Shown here one piece after another: positions 1-6,412 of a DNA stretch of 11,397 bases. The stretch is from Streptosporangiaceae bacterium (GTDB lineage Bacteria; Actinomycetota; Actinomycetes; Streptosporangiales; Streptosporangiaceae): assembly GCA_030045175.1 (NCBI GenBank), contig JASIBM010000492.1, positions 1-11,397 on the forward strand, written 5' to 3'. Below the pieces are notes generated by a model. That model made no database searches. It saw only the letters and a program-made list of their open reading frames with translations, and was not told the DNA's origin. Every line of letters begins with the position of its first letter. The stretch's first letter is position 1. The position numbers and the translations under genes were made by a program.

Positions 1-1112
1 TCAGCCCGGCGAGGTACGGCACCCTGGCACTTCCTGGTGATCAGTATTCCTTCGACATCTTCCGGCAGATCGGGCTGGCGCTTGGTCCCCGGCGCGATGG
101 CGCGGTGGGGCCGGGGGAGCACGTCGCGCTGGCCGGGGACGCGGCACTGGCCGGGGACGCGGCACTGGCCGGGAACGACGCGCAGGCCGGGGCCGCAGCA
201 CTGGCCGGGGACGCGGCACTGGCTGGGAACGACCCGCAGGCCGGGAATGCCGCTCAAGGGCAAGACGGCGCGGACGAAGGGCTTTTCGCGGTCTCGCCCC
301 GCCGGGTACTCGGCGACCTGGCTCCCGGCCGCGTCCTCGCGCTCGGAGAGTCTCAGTCGGCCTACTACCTGACGAGCTATATCAACGGCGTGGAGCCGTT
401 GCGGCCGGCCTTCGACGGCTTCCTCGTCCACAGCCGGGGCGCTGGTTCCGCCCCGCTCGCTGGTACCGGCATCAACCCGATGGCCGACGTCGATGGCGTG
501 CGCATTCGCACCGACAACGCCGCCCCTGTGCTCGTCTTGCAGGCCGAGGGCGATGTCGTGCGGCCGCTGGCCTCGGCGCTGGCGCGGCAGCCGGACTCCG
601 ACACGTTCCGGCTGTGGGAGGTCGCAGGGACCGCGCACGTTGACGCCTACGTCATCGGCATGGCGGCTGAGTTGCTCGGGTGTGATTGGCCGGTGAACTC
701 AGGTCCGCACAGGTACGTCGCACAGGCGGCCCTGCACGCCCTGGACAACTGGGTGAGGGAAGGAACGCCGCCACCGCGAGCCGCCAGAATCGAACTGGCG
801 TCGCGGCAACCGCTGGTGATCAAGCGGGACGCGGCGGGAAACGCGGTCGGCGGGGTTCGCACTCCCGCGCTCGACGTCCCTGTTGCCTCGCTCAGCGGCG
901 AGGGTCCGCCCGGCGCTAGCGGCCCAGGCTGGCTGGTCGGCTCCACGCTCGCGTTCGAGGCCGCAGAGGTGGCGCGGCGCTACCGTGACCAGGCCGGTTA
1001 CCTCCGCGCCTACGGTGAAGCGCTCGACGCGGCCATCAGTGCGGGATTCTTGCTGCCGGGGCACGCCGAGCAGCTACTCGCCGAGGCGTCGGCCGTGTCA
1101 TGGCCCACGTGA
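1..1112 (+). CDS. Alpha/beta-hydrolase domain protein (PF20091-like), 5' end outside the window
   Basis: The frame is open from base 3 and reads SPARYGTLALPGDQYSFDIF, family-like sequence, so the true start lies upstream and internal starts such as GTG 105 are not real. The nucleophile elbow is G-E-S-Q-S with Ser at 351-353, followed by YYLTSYINGV and FDGFLVHSRG, as I recall for the alpha/beta-hydrolase domain family PF20091. Downstream, QAEGD (acid candidates Glu 546-548 or Asp 552-554) and GTAHVD (His 636-638) complete a plausible Ser-acid-His triad. The role would be hydrolysis of an unknown ester or amide; no substrate can be read from the sequence. Between the first helix and the strand leading to the nucleophile, family members have a short linker, whereas this protein has about 60 residues of Ala/Gly/Asp-rich repeat (126-251). 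The gene stops with TGA at 1110-1112. Family assignment is fairly sure; activity is inferred. Confidence 0.8.
   Translation, partial: SPARYGTLALPGDQYSFDIFRQIGLALGPRRDGAVGPGEHVALAGDAALAGDAALAGNDAQAGAAALAGDAALAGNDPQAGNAAQGQDGADEGLFAVSPRRVLGDLAPGRVLALGESQSAYYLTSYINGVEPLRPAFDGFLVHSRGAGSAPLAGTGINPMADVDGVRIRTDNAAPVLVLQAEGDVVRPLASALARQPDSDTFRLWEVAGTAHVDAYVIGMAAELLGCDWPVNSGPHRYVAQAALHALDNWVREGTPPPRAARIELASRQPLVIKRDAAGNAVGGVRTPALDVPVASLSGEGPPGASGPGWLVGSTLAFEAAEVARRYRDQAGYLRAYGEALDAAISAGFLLPGHAEQLLAEASAVSWPT
126..251 (+). repeat. Seven in-frame 18-bp tandem repeats inside the hydrolase gene
   Basis: Seven consecutive 18-bp units encode ALAGDA, ALAGDA, ALAGND, AQAGAA, ALAGDA, ALAGND and PQAGNA. There is a second level of order: units 2-4 (144-197) and 5-7 (198-251) form two copies of a 54-bp block. 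Units 2 and 5 are identical and units 3 and 6 differ at one base. The array is in phase with the coding frame, so changes in copy number would keep the gene open. Confidence 0.93.
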
Positions 1113-1231
1113 TGCTTGGTTCGTTGGCCTAAGGCTCATGGCTCCACGAACACGGCCGCTTGGCTTACCGATCAGCGACACCGGCATATCGGGCTGGCGG
1201 TTAGGATTCATGCTGAGTTCATGGACAATGT

Positions 1232-1262
1232 GGCCCGTCCCCGGTGGTGTCGGGACGGGGCC
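1232..1262 (+). other. Strong GC hairpin in the gap before the PBP gene
   Basis: GGCCCGTCCC (1232-1241) can pair with GGGACGGGGCC (1252-1262), giving 10 pairs with one bulged G (1260) and a 10-nt loop. It lies 120 bp after the hydrolase stop and 34 bp before the PBP start. It could be a terminator for the upstream gene (there is no T tract) or a 5'-UTR structure of the PBP message. A TAGGAT hexamer at 1202-1207 resembles an actinobacterial -10 box and would place the hairpin within the leader, but no good -35 is visible. The rest of the 1113-1296 gap shows nothing recognisable. Confidence 0.4.
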
Positions 1263-1296
1263 AGGGGGTGAGCTAGCCGGAGGGGCTGATCTAGCT

Positions 1297-3651
1297 ATGC
1301 GTCAACGCCGCGAGCGCCGTAAGCGCGACGTCCAAGGCCAGCCCGAGTCGCCGCAGCAAGCGGCGCAATCCGAGCCCGGCCCGGCTCAGTCCCAGGCCGG
1401 CCCGGCCCAGTTCCAGCCTGGCTACTCGCAGCCTTCTCAGCCAGCCGACTCCACCCAGCCCGACCTCAAGCTCCCTGCCTCCTACCCCTCACCTGGCGAC
1501 CAGCCGTGGCCGGGGCCAGGCAGTTCGGCGCGGGGTATCTCACAGGAACCTAAGACCGTGGCGCGGTTCCAGCCTGGCCCGCCGGGCCAGAGCCAGGCCG
1601 ACCTCGGCGCCCAGGCTCAGCCTGCGCACCCGGTGTGGCCCGCGTCCGCGGACTGGCAGCCGCGTGAGGCCTTCCAGCCGCGCGACGCTTTCCAGCCGCG
1701 CGAGGCCTTCCAGCCGTCGCCTCGCTACGCTGCGCCCGGCACACCTCAGCCCGGCACACCTCAGCCCGGCACGTTCCAGTCCGGCACGTTCCAGTCCGGC
1801 ACGTCGCAGCCCGGCACGTCGCAGCCTGCCGGGGCCATCCCACCGCCCGGCACGCAGCCACAGCCCGTCTTCGCGGCTCGGGTCGCCGCCGTACCGTCGC
1901 TAACCGTCCAGCAGCAGCAGCCCGTCGGCGGGCCACAGCCGGCCCAGGCGCTTGCGTTGCCAAAACCTCAAGAGCCGCAGCCGACTCGACGCAAGCGGCG
2001 GCGCAGGGTCATCACCACCGTCATCGTCGTCGTGGTCTTGATCCTCGGCCTCGCCGCGGCGGGCGGCGGGTACCTGCTGCTCCGAACGCGCGGCACCCCG
2101 CGGCAGACCGCCGTCAGCTACCTGAGCGCGTGGCAGCGCGGCCAGTACGCCGCCATGGCCAAGGTCAGCGTGAACGTGCCGAGCACCGGCCTCGCGGTTC
2201 CGATCCAGAGCGCGGCGACCGAGCTTGGCGTCCGCAGCACCCGGCTATCCCTTGGCGCGGTCACGACCAACGGCGGCTCGGGCCTAGCGCGGTTCACGGT
2301 CACCGACGACCTGGCCAGTGGCCACGTGTGGACCTACCAGGGACAGCTTCAGCTCATCAAGCAGAACCATCGCTGGTGGGTGAACTGGAGCCCGTCAGCG
2401 ATCTACCCGGGCCTGCACGCTGGCGAGCGGTTCGCGCTCACCAGCGCGTGGCCGGCCAGGGCCAACATCCTCGCCGCCGGCGGGACCGTGCTCAGCTCGC
2501 CTGCGACCATCGCGCAGTCCGAGTCGCTCGCGCTGCTGACCGGCTACATAGGCCGGGCCACCGCCAAGCAGGCGAAGGCGCTGGGCGCCCCGTACCGGGC
2601 CGGCGATCTGATCGGCATCGGCGGGATCGAGCAGGCCTATCAATCCCAGCTCGCCGGCCGTCCGTCGCTGACCATCCAGGTCGTCGGGCCAGGCAAGCAC
2701 CTCGACGCGACGGCGGAGAAGTTCGCGGCGGTGCCAGGCAAGCCGGTGCGTACGAGCATCGAGATGAGCGTTCAGCTCGCCGCTGCGCACGCGATCGTGA
2801 CCGCGAAGACGAACAAGCCCGTCGACATGGTCGTGATCCAGCCGTCGACCGGCCATGTGCTCGCCGTGGTCGAACGTCCTGGCGGGTTCGACCGCGCGCT
2901 CGAGGGCATCTTCCCGCCCGGATCCACCTTCAAGGTCATCACAGCCTCGGCCCTGGCCAAGCGGGGGATGACCCCGGCCAGCCCGGTGCAGTGCCCGGCC
3001 ACGGTGACGATCGACGGCAGGACAATACACAACGCGGACAACGAGCACCTGGGCGCGACCAACCTTCAGCAAGCGTTCGCTATCTCGTGCAACACCACGT
3101 TCGCCGAGCTGGCCGTGAGCCGCCTGAACGGGCGGCTGCTCGGGGCCATGGCGCGCGTGTACGGCTTCAACGCCACGCCATCGCTCGGCATCCCGGCCAC
3201 GCTCGGCTCGTTCAGCGCCCCGCACTCACCCATCGACCTGGCAGCGGACGCATTCGGGCAGGGGACCGACCTGGTCAACCCGCTCAGTCAGGCAGCGGTC
3301 GCCGCGGCGGTCGAGAGCGGCACGTGGCGATCCCCCGAGCTGGTCATCAGCCCCGCGCCGCGGGTTCTGGCCAAGCCGCGCAAGATCAGCGCGACGGTCC
3401 TTAACACCTTGCGGCCGATGATGCGAGCCGTCGTGACCAGTGGCACCGCCGCGGGAGTCGGCTTTCCCCCTGGTGTCTACGGCAAGACGGGCACGGCTGA
3501 GTACGGCACGGGGCCGAACCCGAAGTCGCACGGGTGGTTCATCGGCTACCGTGGCGATCTCGCGTTCGCGGTGATCGTCGAGGGCGGCGGCTTCGGGGCC
3601 GATAGCGCGGCTCCGATCGCTAACGCGTTCTTGCGCAGCGTGGGACCCTGA
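1297..3651 (+). CDS. Penicillin-binding transpeptidase with NTF2-like (MecA_N) domain and repetitive cytoplasmic tail
   Basis: A 784-residue, single-pass membrane D,D-transpeptidase for peptidoglycan cross-linking outside the cell membrane. The order is: a Pro/Gln-rich cytoplasmic tail (about 1-230), a basic cluster RRKRRRR, a membrane segment (about 238-262), an NTF2-like/MecA_N-type domain (about 267-368), a linker/dimerisation region containing GIGGIEQAYQSQLAG, and a transpeptidase domain (about 505-784). All three catalytic motifs are present: S543-T-F-K546, S597-C-N599 and K730-T-G732. The RGxIxDR element usual at the start of the PBP dimer region is degenerate (RANILAAGG). ATG 1297 was chosen because GGAGGGG (1279-1285) lies 11 nt upstream. 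The frame stays open to 883, and ATGs at 1138 and 1210 are possible, but their extension has no family character. The 3' end overlaps a convergent gene. The domain pattern matches the class B, MecA_N-type PBPs; there is no basis for calling it a resistance enzyme. Confidence 0.9.
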   Translation: MRQRRERRKRDVQGQPESPQQAAQSEPGPAQSQAGPAQFQPGYSQPSQPADSTQPDLKLPASYPSPGDQPWPGPGSSARGISQEPKTVARFQPGPPGQSQADLGAQAQPAHPVWPASADWQPREAFQPRDAFQPREAFQPSPRYAAPGTPQPGTPQPGTFQSGTFQSGTSQPGTSQPAGAIPPPGTQPQPVFAARVAAVPSLTVQQQQPVGGPQPAQALALPKPQEPQPTRRKRRRRVITTVIVVVVLILGLAAAGGGYLLLRTRGTPRQTAVSYLSAWQRGQYAAMAKVSVNVPSTGLAVPIQSAATELGVRSTRLSLGAVTTNGGSGLARFTVTDDLASGHVWTYQGQLQLIKQNHRWWVNWSPSAIYPGLHAGERFALTSAWPARANILAAGGTVLSSPATIAQSESLALLTGYIGRATAKQAKALGAPYRAGDLIGIGGIEQAYQSQLAGRPSLTIQVVGPGKHLDATAEKFAAVPGKPVRTSIEMSVQLAAAHAIVTAKTNKPVDMVVIQPSTGHVLAVVERPGGFDRALEGIFPPGSTFKVITASALAKRGMTPASPVQCPATVTIDGRTIHNADNEHLGATNLQQAFAISCNTTFAELAVSRLNGRLLGAMARVYGFNATPSLGIPATLGSFSAPHSPIDLAADAFGQGTDLVNPLSQAAVAAAVESGTWRSPELVISPAPRVLAKPRKISATVLNTLRPMMRAVVTSGTAAGVGFPPGVYGKTGTAEYGTGPNPKSHGWFIGYRGDLAFAVIVEGGGFGADSAAPIANAFLRSVGP
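1663..1716 (+). repeat. Three 18-bp tandem repeats in the PBP tail
   Basis: Three in-frame units (1663-1680, 1681-1698, 1699-1716) encode REAFQP, RDAFQP and REAFQP. They lie in the cytoplasmic, presumably disordered tail of the PBP. Confidence 0.9.
1735..1824 (+). repeat. Six 15-bp tandem repeats in the PBP tail
   Basis: Six in-frame 15-bp units encode PGTPQ, PGTPQ, PGTFQ, SGTFQ, SGTSQ and PGTSQ. Neighbouring units are identical or differ at one to three bases, and the changes step along the array. This pattern is expected from successive slippage or unequal crossover. Confidence 0.92.
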
Positions 3652-4406
3652 GACTTGAGGGTGAGAAGCGGGCAGTCGGCGCACTTGCCGCCGCCAGGCA
3701 CCCGGTAGTACAGGCAGCAGCTGCGCCGGACGAAGAACGGCTCGCTCGCTAGCAGGACGCCGCTGTCCCGCAGCGAGGGCTGGGCCAGCGCCGCCGCGGC
3801 CTGCGGCCGCCAGTCGACGCCGTGCCGCTCGCCGAGCAGGCGCAGGCCGCCGATCAGCGCGGAGGCGGCGTTGTCCAGCAAGATGGCGCCGGATATCCGC
3901 ACTCGCGCTCGTACTTCATCCGCGAGGGGTAGGAAATGGCCGTCCACCGCGGCCCGCACCACGAGGCCGATCAGGGTGCCCGCTGGTGCCGCCCAGCCGG
4001 GGCCAGCGGTCATGCCAAGCTCGATCAGCGCGCCCGCCGGCCGACGCCAACGCAGCCGTCCTGGCGTCATGTCGGGCACGCATCCGCTGGTGGCCAGGCA
4101 GCCGATCGCAGGTGAAAGCAGCCGGGCGGCATACCCCTGGAAGAACAGCGACGCGGCGACCCGGGGCTCGCAATCGCGCAGGCCGCGGCGGGTCGCGTCG
4201 ATGAGCATGTCGAGGTGGCTGCCTCCGGCCGAGTACAAGGACTCGGCCGGCTGCCAGCCGACCGGGTCATCGGCCGGGTCAGCCAGCCGGAAGAACATCC
4301 CGAGCCCGGCCGATGCGGCCAGCCCAGCGCGCACCTGATCGGCGCGTACGTGAACCGCGCCAGCCATCCCCGGACCCGCCACGTCAGGGCCTGCCGCGCC
4401 GTTCAT
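3546..4406 (-). CDS. FhuF-like (2Fe-2S)-binding protein
   Basis: A 286-residue soluble protein whose C-terminal part carries CCLYYRVPGGGKCADCPL. This is the CC-x10-C-x2-C iron-sulfur motif of the FhuF family (Cys230, 231, 242 and 245). FhuF of E. coli is a cytoplasmic [2Fe-2S] protein that reductively releases iron from hydroxamate ferri-siderophores. Actinobacterial relatives are usually annotated only as (2Fe-2S)-binding or FhuF-like, and the substrate here is unknown. The start is well supported: its ATG shares four bases (ATGA, 4406-4403) with the stop of the upstream DUF72 gene, implying translational coupling. About 41 residues follow the last cysteine, whereas family members usually end soon after CxxCPL. 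That extension lies over the 3' end of the convergent PBP gene (3546-3651). No siderophore biosynthesis or uptake genes are in the window. Confidence 0.82.
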   Translation of the reverse strand: MNGAAGPDVAGPGMAGAVHVRADQVRAGLAASAGLGMFFRLADPADDPVGWQPAESLYSAGGSHLDMLIDATRRGLRDCEPRVAASLFFQGYAARLLSPAIGCLATSGCVPDMTPGRLRWRRPAGALIELGMTAGPGWAAPAGTLIGLVVRAAVDGHFLPLADEVRARVRISGAILLDNAASALIGGLRLLGERHGVDWRPQAAAALAQPSLRDSGVLLASEPFFVRRSCCLYYRVPGGGKCADCPLLTLKSQGPTLRKNALAIGAALSAPKPPPSTITANARSPR

Positions 4407-5191
4407 CGCCCGGCCTGCGCCGTCGGTGGCGTGCGGGAGACGGTACGCCCGGCCCGGCGGGCCAGCGCGGCGAACTCGGCGGAGTCGGCGATGGCGCCGC
4501 CCGCCGCGTCATTGTTGAAGTAGACGTACACGGGCGCCTCATCGGGCCAGGCAGCGGTGAGCCGGTCCAGCCACGCCAGCAGCGCGCGAGTCCCGTAACG
4601 TGGCCACGGGCTCGCGGCTCCCTGGTGGAACCTGAGGTATCCCCAGCCGGCCGTTCGCCACAACGGCGTGACCGGCCGGCCGAGCTGATCGGCCCAGCAC
4701 AGGCACGCTCCGTGCGCCGCGAGAACATCCTTGGTCGCGCCGGTCCACCAGGACGGATGGCGCGGCTCGACGGCCACCAGGAGCTTGTGAGCCAGGGGGA
4801 CCGCGGCGAACGCGGCCAGGCAGTCGGCGAGGCGCGGCGGATCCGCCGTGAGCGTGGGCGGAAGCTGAAGCAGCACTGGGCCGAGCCTGTCGCCAAGTCC
4901 GGCGGCGGCCCCCAGCAGCCTGGCAACTGGCTCGGCCGGGTCGCGCAGCCGTTTGACGTGGGTGAGGTACCGGCTCGCCTTCAGCGCCATGACGAAGTCG
5001 GCGGGCGTGCGGTCCCGCCAGCCCGCGAACGTCTCAGGTGCGGGCAGGCGGTAGAACGTGCCGTCGTTCTCGACCGTGGCGTACTGGCTGGCGTAGTGCT
5101 CTAGCCAGAGCCGTTGCGGGACGCCCGGCGGGTACAGCGCGCCGCGCCAGTGCGGGTACTGCCAACCCGACGTGCCGACGAGCAGGGGCAT
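4403..5191 (-). CDS. DUF72 (YecE-like) family protein
   Basis: A 262-residue protein with the run of motifs typical of DUF72: GTSGWQYPHWRGALYPPG at the N-terminus (from residue 6), ENDGTFYRLP, FVMALKASRYLTH, LGPVLLQLPP, AVEPRHPSW, YLRFHQG and VYVYFNNDAAGGAIADSAEF near the C-terminus. The family folds as a TIM barrel. Its biochemical role is not established, so no reaction is assigned. The length is normal. It lies 16 bp downstream of the CDF exporter stop and overlaps the FhuF-like gene by ATGA, so all three are probably co-transcribed. The Shine-Dalgarno sequence before ATG 5191 is weak, which fits re-initiation from the preceding gene. The last 15 or so residues (Thr/Ala/Arg-rich) are not conserved-looking. 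Confidence 0.87.
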   Translation of the reverse strand: MPLLVGTSGWQYPHWRGALYPPGVPQRLWLEHYASQYATVENDGTFYRLPAPETFAGWRDRTPADFVMALKASRYLTHVKRLRDPAEPVARLLGAAAGLGDRLGPVLLQLPPTLTADPPRLADCLAAFAAVPLAHKLLVAVEPRHPSWWTGATKDVLAAHGACLCWADQLGRPVTPLWRTAGWGYLRFHQGAASPWPRYGTRALLAWLDRLTAAWPDEAPVYVYFNNDAAGGAIADSAEFAALARRAGRTVSRTPPTAQAGR

Positions 5192-5207
5192 GGTTCATTC
5201 TTGCCCA

Positions 5208-6320
5208 TCATCGGGTCACGACGGGGTGCGCGCCTGCGGGGCTGGCGTGGATAGTCACCGCCGCGAGTCGGCTGACGTATCGCAGCAGGTGCGCCTCGGC
5301 GTGGTGAGCGATGTCGTGCGCCTGGGTGACCGTGAGGTCAGGGGCGACGGTGACGTCTGCCTCGGCTCGCAGGGTGTGACCGATCCAGCGGATGCGCAGG
5401 TCGCGGACCTGCTCGACGCCGTCGACGTCGGCTATGACCGCGGTTGCCTGATCCACCAGGCCTGGATCGACGGCGTCCATCAGGCGGGCGCCCACCTGGC
5501 GGATCGCAGTGCGCAGCACGCCGAGGATCGCGGCGGTGATCACCAGGCCCACGATTGGATCGGCGAGCCGCCAGCCTGCCGCCGCGCCGCCGGCGCCGAG
5601 CAGGACAGCCAGGCTGGTGAAGCCGTCGGTGCGGGCGTGCAGGCCATCGGCGACCAGGGCGGCCGAGCCGATCCGGCGGCCGGTGCGGATGCGGTAGCGG
5701 GCCACGATCTCGTTGCCAGCGAAGCCGGCCAGAGCCGCGGCCGCCACGGCCCACAGGTGGGTGACGTTCCTGGGGTGGATGAGCCGGTCGATGGCCACGT
5801 AGCAGGCGAGCGCGGAGGAGAGCGTGATCATGGCGACGACGAAGAGCCCGGCGAGGTCTTCGGCTCGCGCGTAGCCGTAGGTGTAGCGCTTCGTCGGCGC
5901 CCGCCTTGCCAGCCCGAACGCGATCAGCAGCGGGATAGCCGTGCACGCGTCCGCGATGTTGTGCAGGGTGTCGCCGAGCAGGGCCACCGAACCCGACGCC
6001 AGCACGACGACCGCCTGGATGGCCGCGGTGAGCGCCAGCCCGGCCACGCTGATCAGCAGTGCCCTGCGCCCGGCCGTGTCCGCCTCAAGTGCGGCGTCGA
6101 CCTGGTCGGCGGCGTCGTGAGAGTGCGCGCCGAGCAGTCCCGACGTGGCGTGGCGGAGCCTCGGCCAGGGCGAGGCGTGGTGGTGTCCTGCCTGGTGTTC
6201 GTGGCCCGCGTGGTGTTCGTGACCCGCGTGGTGCTCGCCGGGGTGGCGGCTGGGCGCGTGATCGCCGGCGTCATGGTGGTGATGGTGCTGGTCGGGCTCG
6301 ATTCGCGTGATGTTGCTCAT
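5208..6320 (-). CDS. Cation diffusion facilitator (zinc-type) exporter with His-rich N-terminus
   Basis: A 370-residue inner-membrane metal/proton antiporter of the CDF family. The cytoplasmic N-terminus (residues 12-48) holds 17 histidines and includes three EHHAGH-like repeats, followed by more His at 57, 66 and 68. The transport site is visible as GDTLHNIADA in TM2 (His120, Asp124) and ADGLHARTDG in TM5 (His228, Asp232). This HD-HD arrangement is associated with zinc selectivity in ZnT-type members. RYTYGYARAEDLAGL (145-159) is the usual CDF loop after TM2. The C-terminal domain (about 285-370) matches the cytoplasmic dimerisation domain (VDGVEQVRDLRIRWIGHTLRAE). Zinc export is the best guess; cobalt, cadmium or nickel are not excluded. 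The gene diverges from an arsR regulator across a 92-bp gap with an operator-like repeat, and it leads the DUF72/FhuF-like genes. ATG 6320 has GAGG about 14 nt upstream. Confidence 0.92.
   Translation of the reverse strand: MSNITRIEPDQHHHHHDAGDHAPSRHPGEHHAGHEHHAGHEHQAGHHHASPWPRLRHATSGLLGAHSHDAADQVDAALEADTAGRRALLISVAGLALTAAIQAVVVLASGSVALLGDTLHNIADACTAIPLLIAFGLARRAPTKRYTYGYARAEDLAGLFVVAMITLSSALACYVAIDRLIHPRNVTHLWAVAAAALAGFAGNEIVARYRIRTGRRIGSAALVADGLHARTDGFTSLAVLLGAGGAAAGWRLADPIVGLVITAAILGVLRTAIRQVGARLMDAVDPGLVDQATAVIADVDGVEQVRDLRIRWIGHTLRAEADVTVAPDLTVTQAHDIAHHAEAHLLRYVSRLAAVTIHASPAGAHPVVTR
6183..6236 (-). repeat. Three 18-bp repeats coding for the His-rich metal-binding tail
   Basis: Codons 29-46 of the CDF exporter form three 18-bp units that encode EHHAGH, EHHAGH and EHQAGH. 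Further His-rich sequence lies on both sides. Each added unit would add two or three histidines, so the array length directly sets the number of potential metal ligands. Confidence 0.85.
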
Positions 6321-6358
6321 GCCCGGGTACCCATCCTCAGGTGGTCGGCGTTACTTCC

Positions 6359-6386
6359 AGCATATCAGCATCTTCGCTAATGCGAA
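6359..6386 (-). promoter_or_regulatory. Candidate promoter of the CDF-DUF72-FhuF operon
   Basis: On the minus strand, TTCGCA (6386-6381) and TATGCT (6364-6359) are separated by 16 bp and each match the -35/-10 consensus at four of six positions. Transcription would start near 6352, giving a leader of about 30 nt that contains the GAGG ribosome-binding site. The right arm of the operator-like inverted repeat covers the -35 box. Confidence 0.4.
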
Positions 6387-6389
6387 TAT
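6370..6389. promoter_or_regulatory. ArsR/SmtB-type operator (imperfect palindrome)
   Basis: A 20-bp inverted repeat has perfect arms TTCGC (6373-6377) and GCGAA (6382-6386) around a TAAT centre, with further AT matches at both ends. It is AT-rich in an otherwise GC-rich window and lies in the 92-bp gap between the divergent arsR and CDF genes. This is the expected position and form of a binding site for the ArsR/SmtB repressor. It overlaps the predicted CDF -35 box and lies about 12 bp upstream of the predicted arsR -10 box. Confidence 0.72.
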
Positions 6390-6400
6390 CTTAAGTCAGG

Positions 6401-6406
6401 TATCAT
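6401..6406 (+). promoter_or_regulatory. Candidate arsR -10 box, leaderless message
   Basis: TATCAT differs from TATAAT at one base and ends 6 bp before the arsR ATG (6413), so transcription would start at or next to the start codon. No Shine-Dalgarno sequence precedes this ATG, which agrees with a leaderless mRNA. No good -35 box is visible; that region is occupied by the inverted repeat at 6370-6389. Confidence 0.45.
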
Positions 6407-6412
6407 GGCGGT

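Noticed and set aside
126..251. Considered as a CRISPR array or non-coding satellite.
   Set aside because: The units are 18 bp, contiguous without spacers, and keep the coding frame of the hydrolase.
2130..3404. Second plus-strand frame inside the PBP gene (about 420 codons).
   Set aside because: It is Arg/Gly/Pro-rich with no domain, and all transpeptidase motifs lie in the other frame.
1297..3651. Naming the PBP as a MecA-type beta-lactam resistance protein.
   Set aside because: The NTF2-like/MecA_N domain is widespread in actinobacterial class B PBPs, and no resistance regulators are nearby.
4313..5104. Plus-strand open frame opposite the DUF72 gene.
   Set aside because: It has no family features, and the minus-strand frame carries the full set of DUF72 motifs.
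5172..6380. Long open frame on the plus strand opposite the CDF exporter (about 400 codons).
   Set aside because: The translation is Arg/Gly/Asp/Val-rich with no recognisable domain and mirrors the His-rich and membrane codons of the real gene. It is an effect of GC-rich codon use.
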